Assembly (NCBI GenBank): GCA_028284365.1
Contig: JANQRW010000025.1
Location: 1 to 64,000, forward strand
Length of the DNA: 64,000 nucleotides
DNA from: Marinicella sp.
GTDB taxonomy: Bacteria > Pseudomonadota > Gammaproteobacteria > Xanthomonadales > Marinicellaceae
Direction of reading: 5' to 3'
Every line of letters starts with the position of its first letter. Position 1 is the first letter of the stretch. The notes below the pieces were generated by a model. The model saw only the letters and a program-made list of their open reading frames with translations, searched no databases and was not told the origin of the DNA. This document shows, in pieces, positions 32,654-40,567 of this stretch. Position numbers and translations under genes: made by a program.

Positions 32654-34075
32654 TTAAATGACTTTCGAAAACCTTTTCTGCGTTTGTTCTCTGAGGTGAT
32701 AATCAAACACCATGCAGATGTTTCTGATCAACAACCGACCTTTGGGGGTGACAGTGATGGTGTTACTTGAAATATCCAGTAAACCATCATCGGCCATCAT
32801 CATTAATTGAGGCTGTTCATGTTGAAAGTATTCATCAAAACATATACTGAATTTGGACTCAAGATTTCCTACATCCAGAACAAAGTGACACGACAGATTT
32901 TGTATGATCTGTTTTCGAATTGAGTCATCTTGATTTAAAGCATACCCTTTCACCACTGGGATATGGCCTTGATCTAATTGGGCATAATAAGTATCTAAAG
33001 TTTTTACATTTTGACTGAAACTGTTATTAATCAAACTGATGGCACTCACACCCATGGCCAGTAGGTCACATTCAGCGTGGGTGGTGTAACCTTGAAAGTT
33101 TCTTTGCAGCTGGCCATTTTGTTGGGCAATGGCTAATTCGTCATCAGGCTTGGCAAAGTGATCCATACCAATGTAAACATAACCAGCAGCATTTAAGTTT
33201 GTGATGGTCATTTTTAAGATGGCCAGTTTTTCATCAGCACTGGGTAAGTCACTTTCAAGTATGCGTTTCTGTGGTGAAAACAAGTGTGGCATATGTGCAT
33301 AATTAAAAACTGAAAGGCGATCAGGTGATAATGTGATCACTTGTTTCAGGGTGTCTTTAAATGAAGACAATGTTTGATGTGGTAGGCCATAAATCAAGTC
33401 TATGTTGATTGATTTGGCAGCATTGGCTCGACAAATTTCAATGACATTTTGGGTTAATTCAATGGGTTGTATCCGATTGACGGCCTTTTGTACCTTTTCT
33501 TGCACATCTTGGACGCCCATAGAGAACCTGTTAAAGCCAAGGTCTGTTAACAATTGTATGGTTTCTGGAGTGGCAGCTCGTGGGTCAATTTCAATCGAGT
33601 AATCTCGACGGTCATCATGCAGTAAGTTGAAATTGTTTTCAATCATGGCCATCATGCGACGTAATTGTTCATGCGTTAAGAATGTCGGGGTACCACCACC
33701 AAAATGCATTTGTTCAACGATACGTGATGCTGGAATCAGTGCAGATTGTAACTTAATCTCTTTTTCCAAATAATCTAAATAAACATCTGCTTTACTGCGG
33801 TTTTTGGTGGCGATTTTGTTACAGGCACAAAAGAAGCACAAAGTGTCACAAAAAGGAATATGAAAATACAAGGACAACGGTTTATTGTGAGTGGTATCAA
33901 AACAACTCAATAAGTTTTTTCGATGATTGGCTGTTGTGTATTGCTCATTAAAAACGACAGCTGTTGGGTAAGAAGTGTAGCGGGGACCACTCAAGTTGTA
34001 TTTTTGGATAAGATCCAGATCGAAAACAATGTTATCGTGGGTGTTTTGTTGGTTGTTGTTTTCGTTATTATACAT
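32654..34075 (-). CDS. hemN: Oxygen-independent coproporphyrinogen III oxidase
   Basis: Radical-SAM enzyme converting coproporphyrinogen III to protoporphyrinogen IX without oxygen. The 473-residue protein has PRYTSYPTA near 31-39 and the cluster motif Cys76-xxx-Cys80-xx-Cys83, with the further Cys85 typical of true HemN (CDTLCFFCAC). The C-terminal HemN domain is complete. Upstream lies an FNR/Anr-type box with ideal class II spacing, so anaerobic induction is expected. An upstream leader of about 22 bases lacks a clear Shine-Dalgarno. Confidence 0.95.
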   Translation of the reverse strand: MYNNENNNQQNTHDNIVFDLDLIQKYNLSGPRYTSYPTAVVFNEQYTTANHRKNLLSCFDTTHNKPLSLYFHIPFCDTLCFFCACNKIATKNRSKADVYLDYLEKEIKLQSALIPASRIVEQMHFGGGTPTFLTHEQLRRMMAMIENNFNLLHDDRRDYSIEIDPRAATPETIQLLTDLGFNRFSMGVQDVQEKVQKAVNRIQPIELTQNVIEICRANAAKSINIDLIYGLPHQTLSSFKDTLKQVITLSPDRLSVFNYAHMPHLFSPQKRILESDLPSADEKLAILKMTITNLNAAGYVYIGMDHFAKPDDELAIAQQNGQLQRNFQGYTTHAECDLLAMGVSAISLINNSFSQNVKTLDTYYAQLDQGHIPVVKGYALNQDDSIRKQIIQNLSCHFVLDVGNLESKFSICFDEYFQHEQPQLMMMADDGLLDISSNTITVTPKGRLLIRNICMVFDYHLREQTQKRFSKVI

Positions 34076-34103
34076 TTTGATGATGTGGTTTCAATTCGGG
34101 CCT

Positions 34104-34145
34104 ATTTTAGGTTTTTGTTATATATTGGGGTTTGACCTACATCAA
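34104..34145 (-). promoter_or_regulatory. FNR/Anr-type class II promoter of hemN
   Basis: TTGAC-CTAC-ATCAA (34132-34145) matches the FNR consensus TTGAT-N4-ATCAA at nine of ten positions. On the minus strand a -10 hexamer TAAAAT occupies 34109-34104. A start near 34097 would place the box centre at about -41.5, the class II activation position. The hemN ATG is 22 bases further. hemN is a classic FNR/Anr target in other gammaproteobacteria. Confidence 0.7.
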
Positions 34146-34324
34146 GTTGCGCAGAAGTAAAGTCTGGGTGAAATGCCTGATTAACTGTGAGTGGTATTAT
34201 TTGAAAACCTGCTGAACAGCTTGATCCGTCGAGCTCGTTAGGCAGACCATGTAATCATTGTGGTTTGATTTCAGTCAAAAAACCTTGTGAGAATGGCGTT
34301 ATTTCTGCGAGGTTGACATTATGA

Positions 34325-34487
34325 ACGCCTATAGGGGCAGCAGTTTTCCAGAAAACTGTTCTGCATTTCCTACTTCCATGTGGGTCATATAGGTGTTAGA
34401 GTCGAGTCTGGAACAGAGACCGACGCCTATAGGGATATAGGTGTTAGAGTCGAGTCTGGAACAGAGACCGAAGACCCAAGACATTCC
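34325..34487 (+). repeat. Structured intergenic repeat, tandem copy R2
   Basis: Within the 496-base gap between hemN and hisC, a 35-base unit starting TATAGGTGTTAGAG is present twice without change (34388-34422 and 34436-34470). Each unit is preceded by ACGCCTATA, which pairs with TATAGGTGT: in the second copy the loop is GGGA (34432-34435), in the first it is a 54-base insert that itself folds (CAGTTTT-CCAG-AAAACTG at 34341-34358). The block ends with AAGACCCAAGACATTCCT. Outside it, 34146-34324 and 34488-34571 show nothing I can name except a presumed hisC promoter region. Confidence 0.7.
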
Positions 34488-34571
34488 TTATTTAATTGAA
34501 ACAACTGCTTTGCTTGCTTTATAAGTGCTGAATAGGCAAAATATTGACTTTCCCAATCAGCCCATACTTGC

Positions 34572-35687
34572 ATGACAGATTTCAAGAAAATGGCCGTGCC
34601 CGGCGTTCAAAAATTAAATCCTTATATCCCAGGAAAACCAATCTCCGAATTGGAACGTGAATTGGGTATAGAGAATATCATTAAACTGGCTTCTAATGAA
34701 AATCCTTTGGGCCCCAGCCCCAAAGCCATGGAAGCAATTAAAACTGAGATGGGTGAATTGGCTCTGTATCCAGATGGTAATGGTTTTGAATTGAAAAAAG
34801 CGCTGTCTAAGAAACACGGTGTTGATATGGATTGTATTACTTTGGGGAATGGATCAAATGATGTTTTGGTGCTTTTAGCTGAGGCTTTTTTAACGCCAGA
34901 ACACAATGCCATTTATTCACAGTACAGTTTTGCGGTTTACCCCATTGCGATTCAAGCAGTTGGAGCTGTTCACCAAATGATTCCAGCCTTGCCTTGGCAG
35001 TCAAATACACCGCTTGGTTGTGATTTGGATTTGATGCAAAGTGCCATCAATGAACAAACCCGCATGATTTTTATAGCCAATCCCAATAACCCCACAGGTT
35101 CATTTTTGGGTAGGGAAGAGTTGTATGATTTCATCAGGCAGGTCCCTGAACATGTGATCGTGGTATTGGATGAAGCCTATCTTGAATATTCGCCAGTTGA
35201 TGAGCGTGTGGATGGGACTCAATGGTTGAAGGAATTTGATAATTTAGTCATTACTCGAACTTTTTCTAAAGCCTATGGTTTGGCAGGTTTCAGGGTAGGG
35301 TACTGTCTAAGTAATCCTGATATCGCAAATGTTTTGAACCGCATCAGACAACCTTTTAATGTTAACTCTTTGGCTTTGGCTGCAGCTACCGCGGCTTTGG
35401 ATGATGAAGAATTTTTGAAAAAATCCATGCAAGTTAATGCAACCGGTATGCGGTTGTTGGAGGATAAATGTCAAAACTTGGGCTTGCGTTATGTGCCATC
35501 TAAAGGTAATTTTATCTTGGTTGATTTCGGACAAGATGCCATGCCGATTTATCAACAAATGTTGGAATTGGGAGTGATTACACGGCCAGTAGCTAACTAT
35601 GGTTTGCCGAATTGTTTGCGCATTACCATCGGCAATGAAATTGAGATGAAGCGAATGATTGATGTGATGGAACAGGTTTGTGGCTGA
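34572..35687 (+). CDS. hisC: Histidinol-phosphate aminotransferase
   Basis: PLP-dependent fold type I aminotransferase of histidine synthesis; such enzymes also serve aromatic amino acids. The 371-residue protein has ASNENPLGPSP near 40-50, the NPNNPTG motif near 170, and the PLP lysine Lys233 in RTFSKAYGLAG. It overlaps by eight bases the aroA-cmk gene, an aromatic-pathway gene, and no other his gene is near. A role as aromatic aminotransferase beside or instead of histidine synthesis is possible. Confidence 0.9.
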   Translation: MTDFKKMAVPGVQKLNPYIPGKPISELERELGIENIIKLASNENPLGPSPKAMEAIKTEMGELALYPDGNGFELKKALSKKHGVDMDCITLGNGSNDVLVLLAEAFLTPEHNAIYSQYSFAVYPIAIQAVGAVHQMIPALPWQSNTPLGCDLDLMQSAINEQTRMIFIANPNNPTGSFLGREELYDFIRQVPEHVIVVLDEAYLEYSPVDERVDGTQWLKEFDNLVITRTFSKAYGLAGFRVGYCLSNPDIANVLNRIRQPFNVNSLALAAATAALDDEEFLKKSMQVNATGMRLLEDKCQNLGLRYVPSKGNFILVDFGQDAMPIYQQMLELGVITRPVANYGLPNCLRITIGNEIEMKRMIDVMEQVCG

Positions 35688-37665
35688 AATTAACTCAAAA
35701 GATGTCTTCAATCTTAGATCAACACCACAAATAACTGGTCGATTCACAGTTCCAGGAGACAAATCAATATCGCATAGGTCGATCATTTTTGGGGCCATTG
35801 CAGAGGGACAGACCCGAGTTGGTGGTTTTTTGCGTTCCGAAGATTGTTTGGCTACATTGAAAATCATGCAAGATTTGGGCGTTGAAATTGATGATACTGG
35901 TGATGAAGTTTTAATTGATGGTGTCGGGTTACATGGCTTGAGGGCGCCGAATGGTGAATTAGACTGCGGTAATGCAGGAACAGCCATGCGCTTATTATCT
36001 GGCTTGATGGCTGCACAAAAATTCAACAGTGTTTTGATTGGTGATGAATCACTGTCATCACGCCCCATGGGTAGGGTGATTAAACCACTAACAGCTATGG
36101 GTGCGCAGATTGATTCTAATGGATTCAAAGCGCCGTTAAAGTTTTCTCCTGTAGATGGTATGAATGCGATGACCTATAACAGTCCAATTGCAAGTGCTCA
36201 AGTTAAGTCTGCGGTGTTGATTGCAGGTTTGTATGTAGATGGTCAAACTTCAGTGAGTGAACCGAAAAAATCCAGAGACCATACCGAAACCATGTTACAA
36301 GGCTTTGGTGCTGAAGTACAAACCAATGGTTTAACCGTCACTGTTACTGGTCAACCTAAATTAAAGGGACAAAACATTCAAGTACCTGCCGATATTTCAT
36401 CAGCGGCATTTTTTATGGTGTTGGGTCTGTGCCACCCCAATGCTGATTTTGTCATTGAAAACGTCAGCATCAATCCAACCAGGGATGGTGTTATCAAAAT
36501 CCTACAAGCTATGGATGGTCAGTTGTCTTTGGATAACATTCGAGATCAAGCTGGTGAGCCTGTAGCAGATATTAGGGTTCAATCATCTGCTTTAAAAGGT
36601 ATAGAAATTCCACATGACTTGATTCCAAGTGCAATTGATGAGTTTCCAGTGTTATTTATTGCTGCCGCATTGGCAAAAGGCGAAACCCGACTTACCGGTG
36701 CTGAAGAATTGCGTCATAAAGAATGCGATCGCATCACAGTGATGCTTGATGGTCTGAAACTTCTGGGCATTACTTGTGAGGAATTAGTTGATGGTGCGGT
36801 TATTCAGGGTGGTCAACTAGGTAGTGGTTTGGTAGACGGTCATGGTGACCACCGTTGTGCTATGAGTTTTTTATTGGCTGGTGTGTTGAGTCAGGATCGA
36901 ACAATTTCAGTCCGAGGCTGCCACAACATTGGCACTTCTTTTCCTGAATTTTTTGAATTGGTACAGTCTCTAGGTATCCAAGTAAAACAACCTGTTTCAG
37001 TGATTGCTGTTGATGGTCCTTCTGGTGTGGGAAAAGGCACCATCAGTGCGCTGCTAGCCAGAGAGCTAGGCTGGCATTTATTGGACTCAGGAGCGATTTA
37101 TCGTTCGTTGGCTCTGAAAGCCATGAAAGTGGGTGTGTATGCTGACGAGGAATCAAAACTGATTACATTGGCAGAGAATCTCAATTTGAATTTTTCTGTC
37201 GATTCAAAGCAAGGCACACAAATCTTATTGGATGATGTGGTTGTGAACAGTGAATTACGCAGTGAGGCTTGTGGTGTGATGGCCTCAAAAGTGGCTCCAA
37301 TTCCGGCAGTAAGGACTGCTTTAATGCAACGCCAAAAAAACTTTCAAAAAGCACCAGGCCTGGTGGCTGATGGCCGTGATATGGGTACTGTGGTGTTTAA
37401 ATCAGCGCCTTTGAAGGTGTTTTTAACTGCAAATGCAGAAGAAAGGGCGAAAAGGCGTCATAAACAATTGCAAGAACGGGGTGTGGATGTTAAAATCCGC
37501 GACCTTTTAGAGGACATAGAAGCCCGGGATTACAGGGATTCTACTCGAAAAGTGGCGCCGTTGGTGCCAGCAAAAGATGCTCATGTTATTGATACCAGTG
37601 AATTGAGCATTGATGAAGTTTTTGCCCAAATCATTGAATTGGTTGAGCAATTTTTAAACGTTTAG
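35680..37665 (+). CDS. aroA-cmk: Fused EPSP synthase and cytidylate kinase
   Basis: A 661-residue bifunctional protein. Residues about 1-438 are 3-phosphoshikimate 1-carboxyvinyltransferase: PGDKSISHRS, SSRPMGRV, SAQVKSAVL, RDHTE and NPTRDG are all present, the set typical of class II AroA. The inhibitor-site loop reads GNAGTAMR, with Gly where glyphosate-tolerant CP4 has Ala. Residues about 440-661 are CMP kinase: P-loop GPSGVGKGT near 446, GRDMGTVVF, and the RDYRDSTRKVAPL lid. The start is GTG inside the hisC end. Fused forms are annotated in some beta- and gammaproteobacteria. rpsA follows, keeping the ancestral aroA-cmk-rpsA order. Confidence 0.95.
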   Translation: MAEINSKDVFNLRSTPQITGRFTVPGDKSISHRSIIFGAIAEGQTRVGGFLRSEDCLATLKIMQDLGVEIDDTGDEVLIDGVGLHGLRAPNGELDCGNAGTAMRLLSGLMAAQKFNSVLIGDESLSSRPMGRVIKPLTAMGAQIDSNGFKAPLKFSPVDGMNAMTYNSPIASAQVKSAVLIAGLYVDGQTSVSEPKKSRDHTETMLQGFGAEVQTNGLTVTVTGQPKLKGQNIQVPADISSAAFFMVLGLCHPNADFVIENVSINPTRDGVIKILQAMDGQLSLDNIRDQAGEPVADIRVQSSALKGIEIPHDLIPSAIDEFPVLFIAAALAKGETRLTGAEELRHKECDRITVMLDGLKLLGITCEELVDGAVIQGGQLGSGLVDGHGDHRCAMSFLLAGVLSQDRTISVRGCHNIGTSFPEFFELVQSLGIQVKQPVSVIAVDGPSGVGKGTISALLARELGWHLLDSGAIYRSLALKAMKVGVYADEESKLITLAENLNLNFSVDSKQGTQILLDDVVVNSELRSEACGVMASKVAPIPAVRTALMQRQKNFQKAPGLVADGRDMGTVVFKSAPLKVFLTANAEERAKRRHKQLQERGVDVKIRDLLEDIEARDYRDSTRKVAPLVPAKDAHVIDTSELSIDEVFAQIIELVEQFLNV

Positions 37666-37762
37666 GCGAATAGGTCGCATAAGCAATTATTAACGAGCAT
37701 CAGGCAAGCTGGTGCAGATGACTTAGACAAACTCATCCAATTTGTTTGTCGGAAATTAAATA

Positions 37763-39412
37763 ATGAGTGATAATTTTGAAGCAATGCTCGAATCCGAGCT
37801 GTCCAGTAAGAACATCATCCCAGGTACAATTGTAAAAGGTACTGTTGTCGATATTGAGAACGGTTTTGCTGTTGTTGATGCAGGTTTGAAATCTGAAGGT
37901 GTGATTCCTTTAGAAGAATTCGGCAATGAAGTTGAAATTGATGACGTTGTTGAAGTGGCGCTGGAAAAATATGAAAATGGTTTTGGCGAAACCGTATTGT
38001 CTCGTGAAAAAGCCAAACGTATGTTGGTATGGGATCAATTGAAAATCGCTATGGATACAGACCAAATTGTTATTGGTCAAATCACATCTAAAGTTCGCGG
38101 TGGTTTCACTGTTGAATTAAAAGACATCAGGGCTTTCTTACCAGGTTCTTTGGTTGACGTACGACCAGTTCGCGATCCAGGTTATTTAGAAGGTAAAGAC
38201 TTGGAATTTAAAGTCATTAAATTAGACCAAAAACGCAACAATGTTGTGGTTTCACGACGTGCTGTGGTTGAATCTGATTACTCTGAAGATCGTGATAAGT
38301 TGCTTGACTCATTAGAAGATGGCGTCATCGTTAAAGGTATTGTTAAGAACTTGACTGATTACGGTGCTTTCTTAGACTTAGGTGGTATTGATGGCTTGTT
38401 GCACATCACTGATATGTCTTGGAAACGTGTTAACCACCCTTCAGAAGTGGTTGAAATCGGGCAAGAGCTTGAAGTGCGCGTATTGAAATTCGATAAAGAG
38501 CAACAACGTGTATCTCTTGGCTTGAAACAATTGGGCGAAGATCCATGGAAAGACTTGTCAAGACGCCACCCTGTTGGTTCACGTCACTTCGGTAATGTGA
38601 CTAACATCACTGACTACGGTTGTTTTGTTGAAATCGAAGACGGCATCGAAGGTTTGGTTCATGTTTCAGAAATTGACTGGACCAACAAAAACATTAACCC
38701 TGCTAAAGTGGTTCAACCTGGTGACGAAGTTGAAGTTTGCATCTTGGAAATTGAAGAGAACAAACGCCGCATTTCTTTGGGTATGAAACAATGTAAGCCT
38801 AATCCTTGGGTTATCTTTTCTGAAAATGCACAGAAAGGTGATGTCATTGAGGGCAAAATCAAATCCATTACTGACTTCGGTATCTTTATCGGTTTGGAAG
38901 GTGGTATTGATGGTTTGGTTCACTTATCAGATATTTCTTGGAATGAACCGGGTGAAACGGCTATCAGAAATTACAAAAAAGGTGATTTAGTCAAAGCAAC
39001 TGTATTGATCATTGATGCTGAAAGAGAGCGTGTTTCTTTGGGTATTAAACAATTGGCACAAGACCCGTTTGGTTCTTATGTGGCTAATAACCCAAAAGGC
39101 TCTTTGGTTACAGGTAAAGTCATCGAAGTTGACGAGAAAGAAGCCATTGTTGAATTGGAAGAAGGCGTTAATGGTTTAATCAAAGCATTTGATGTAGCAA
39201 AAGAGCGCACTGATGATGTGAGCGCTGTATTATCTGTTGGTGATGAAGTTGAAGCTAAATTTGTTTCAATGGATCGTCGTAAGAAAATGTTGGTACTTTC
39301 AATCAAGGCCAAAGAAACTGATGAGTTGAATGATGTATTGAATGAATACAAAAAAGGCAGCTCAGGCACAACCAGCCTTGGTGATCTATTAAAAGAAAAA
39401 TTGGATGATTGA
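37763..39412 (+). CDS. rpsA: 30S ribosomal protein S1
   Basis: mRNA-binding ribosomal protein that helps start translation on structured messages. The 549-residue protein has six S1 repeats; the later ones are recognisable by [35 protein letters not shown] and [18 protein letters not shown]. The 97-base leader lacks a strong Shine-Dalgarno (only GGAA at about ten bases), as in E. coli where S1 controls its own translation. Codon use is more regular than in its neighbours, as for abundant proteins. A strong terminator follows. Confidence 0.97.
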   Translation: MSDNFEAMLESELSSKNIIPGTIVKGTVVDIENGFAVVDAGLKSEGVIPLEEFGNEVEIDDVVEVALEKYENGFGETVLSREKAKRMLVWDQLKIAMDTDQIVIGQITSKVRGGFTVELKDIRAFLPGSLVDVRPVRDPGYLEGKDLEFKVIKLDQKRNNVVVSRRAVVESDYSEDRDKLLDSLEDGVIVKGIVKNLTDYGAFLDLGGIDGLLHITDMSWKRVNHPSEVVEIGQELEVRVLKFDKEQQRVSLGLKQLGEDPWKDLSRRHPVGSRHFGNVTNITDYGCFVEIEDGIEGLVHVSEIDWTNKNINPAKVVQPGDEVEVCILEIEENKRRISLGMKQCKPNPWVIFSENAQKGDVIEGKIKSITDFGIFIGLEGGIDGLVHLSDISWNEPGETAIRNYKKGDLVKATVLIIDAERERVSLGIKQLAQDPFGSYVANNPKGSLVTGKVIEVDEKEAIVELEEGVNGLIKAFDVAKERTDDVSAVLSVGDEVEAKFVSMDRRKKMLVLSIKAKETDELNDVLNEYKKGSSGTTSLGDLLKEKLDD

Positions 39413-39440
39413 TATTTAACATCTCTCTTTTAAAAGAACA

Positions 39441-39477
39441 AAAGGAACCGAGTTAATTTGATTCGGTTCCTTTTTTT
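39441..39477 (+). terminator. Intrinsic terminator after rpsA
   Basis: AAAGGAACCGA (39441-39451) and TCGGTTCCTTT (39463-39473) form a perfect 11-bp stem with an 11-base loop, followed by a T run to 39477. It lies 28 bases after the rpsA stop and separates rpsA from ihfB. Confidence 0.92.
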
Positions 39478-39519
39478 ATTTTCATGGAAAAATTATCTTT
39501 TCATTTTCAATACTTTAGT

Positions 39520-39525
39520 TATAAT
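39520..39525 (+). promoter_or_regulatory. Consensus -10 box before ihfB
   Basis: A perfect TATAAT ends eight bases before the ihfB ATG at 39534. It lies after the rpsA terminator, where a promoter is needed. No good -35 at normal spacing and no Shine-Dalgarno are visible, so a nearly leaderless message is suggested. Confidence 0.4.
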
Positions 39526-39533
39526 TGGTGTTA

Positions 39534-39842
39534 ATGAAAGATTCAATCACACGTTCCGAACTTATCAATATTCTGGCTGCACAATTCGAGGGCAGTGAAT
39601 TATCAAAGTCTGATATCAGTTTATCTGTCAGGGAAATCATTAACCACATGAGTTCTACCATTGCCAATGGTGACCGCATTGAAATACGTGGCTTTGGGAG
39701 TTTTACACTCAGACAAAGAAATCCACGTATGGGTAGGAATCCAAAAACTGGGGAACCAGTCCCTTTAGGTGCTAAATATGCCCCTCATTTTAAACCGGGT
39801 AAAGATCTAAAAGAACAGGTTAAAGATAAGGTTGGTACTTAA
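39534..39842 (+). CDS. ihfB: Integration host factor subunit beta
   Basis: DNA-bending nucleoid protein that works as a heterodimer with IhfA. The ATG at 39534 gives 102 residues starting [12 protein letters not shown]. An upstream in-frame TTG (39525) overlaps the -10 box and is less likely. The DNA-intercalating arm contains [20 protein letters not shown] with its conserved Pro, and the end [12 protein letters not shown] is typical of IhfB rather than HU. It follows rpsA as in most gammaproteobacteria. Confidence 0.95.
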   Translation: MKDSITRSELINILAAQFEGSELSKSDISLSVREIINHMSSTIANGDRIEIRGFGSFTLRQRNPRMGRNPKTGEPVPLGAKYAPHFKPGKDLKEQVKDKVGT

Positions 39843-39853
39843 TCTATTGTTGG

Positions 39854-40531
39854 TCATTCACTGAAATTTCTGGTTTTTTCAATCACTAGTTCCAGTTGAG
39901 ACATGTCCACTGAGTCTAATTTTTGATGATTACGTAATTGTTTTTTTGCTGCTTTAATCGCATTGATTAACAAACTGGCAGCACAAACTTTAGCGGACCC
40001 CATCAGTTTGTGCAGCATATCATCCATCTTTTGCCAATCCTCATCAACAAATACTTTCTGTAAATTCAGAAGATCATTGGGTAATTGATTAAGCAGTAAT
40101 GCCCTGAGTTTTTGTACAATTTTTTCATCGTAATGAGAAACTTGTAATGCCTCTTGGTGGTCAAATATAAGTTCAGTGTCTAGATATTTACTCAGTGCTT
40201 TTTGTAACAGATCTTGGCCAATAGGTTTGAGTAAGCTTCCCACAAAATCATTATGATTTGTACAATCAAAATGTTCTGCTGAAATTGCAAAAATAGGCGT
40301 TTTGCTGTGTTGTGGGAGCTGTTTGATGGCAGAAGCAGTTTGAATACCATCCATACCGTTCATACGGATATCCATAAGTATTAAATCATATTGCTTTGAC
40401 TGACAAAGTGTTACTGCTTCAAAACCATCTTTAGCCAAAGTCACAGCAAATGACAGCTTTTTAATTGACGATTCAAAAAAAAGTCGATTGATGTGGTTAT
40501 CATCTACCACTAGAATGTGTTGTTTATCCAT
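39854..40531 (-). CDS. Orphan receiver-Hpt phosphorelay protein
   Basis: A 225-residue protein. The N-terminal receiver domain (about 1-120) has the acidic pair in VVDDN, the phosphoacceptor Asp in LMDIRMNGMDG, and the LLKP lysine. The C-terminal domain (about 140-225) resembles Hpt, with the candidate phosphohistidine in LHKLMGSAKV. The arrangement is that of the C-terminal half of BarA-type hybrid kinases, but without kinase or sensor. The start is ATG at 40531 with GGA six bases upstream; an in-frame extension to 40588 lacks homology. No kinase or regulator is near, so partners must be elsewhere. Its 5' end lies just before a divergent gene. Confidence 0.78.
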   Translation of the reverse strand: MDKQHILVVDDNHINRLFFESSIKKLSFAVTLAKDGFEAVTLCQSKQYDLILMDIRMNGMDGIQTASAIKQLPQHSKTPIFAISAEHFDCTNHNDFVGSLLKPIGQDLLQKALSKYLDTELIFDHQEALQVSHYDEKIVQKLRALLLNQLPNDLLNLQKVFVDEDWQKMDDMLHKLMGSAKVCAASLLINAIKAAKKQLRNHQKLDSVDMSQLELVIEKTRNFSE

Positions 40532-40567
40532 AAAGAATCCAAATTGTCCTTGCTCCCAAAGAATAAG

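Noticed and set aside
34138-34571. A small gene in the hemN-hisC gap
   Set aside because: Only short ORFs without ribosome sites occur; the stretch is explained better by the structured repeat and promoter DNA.
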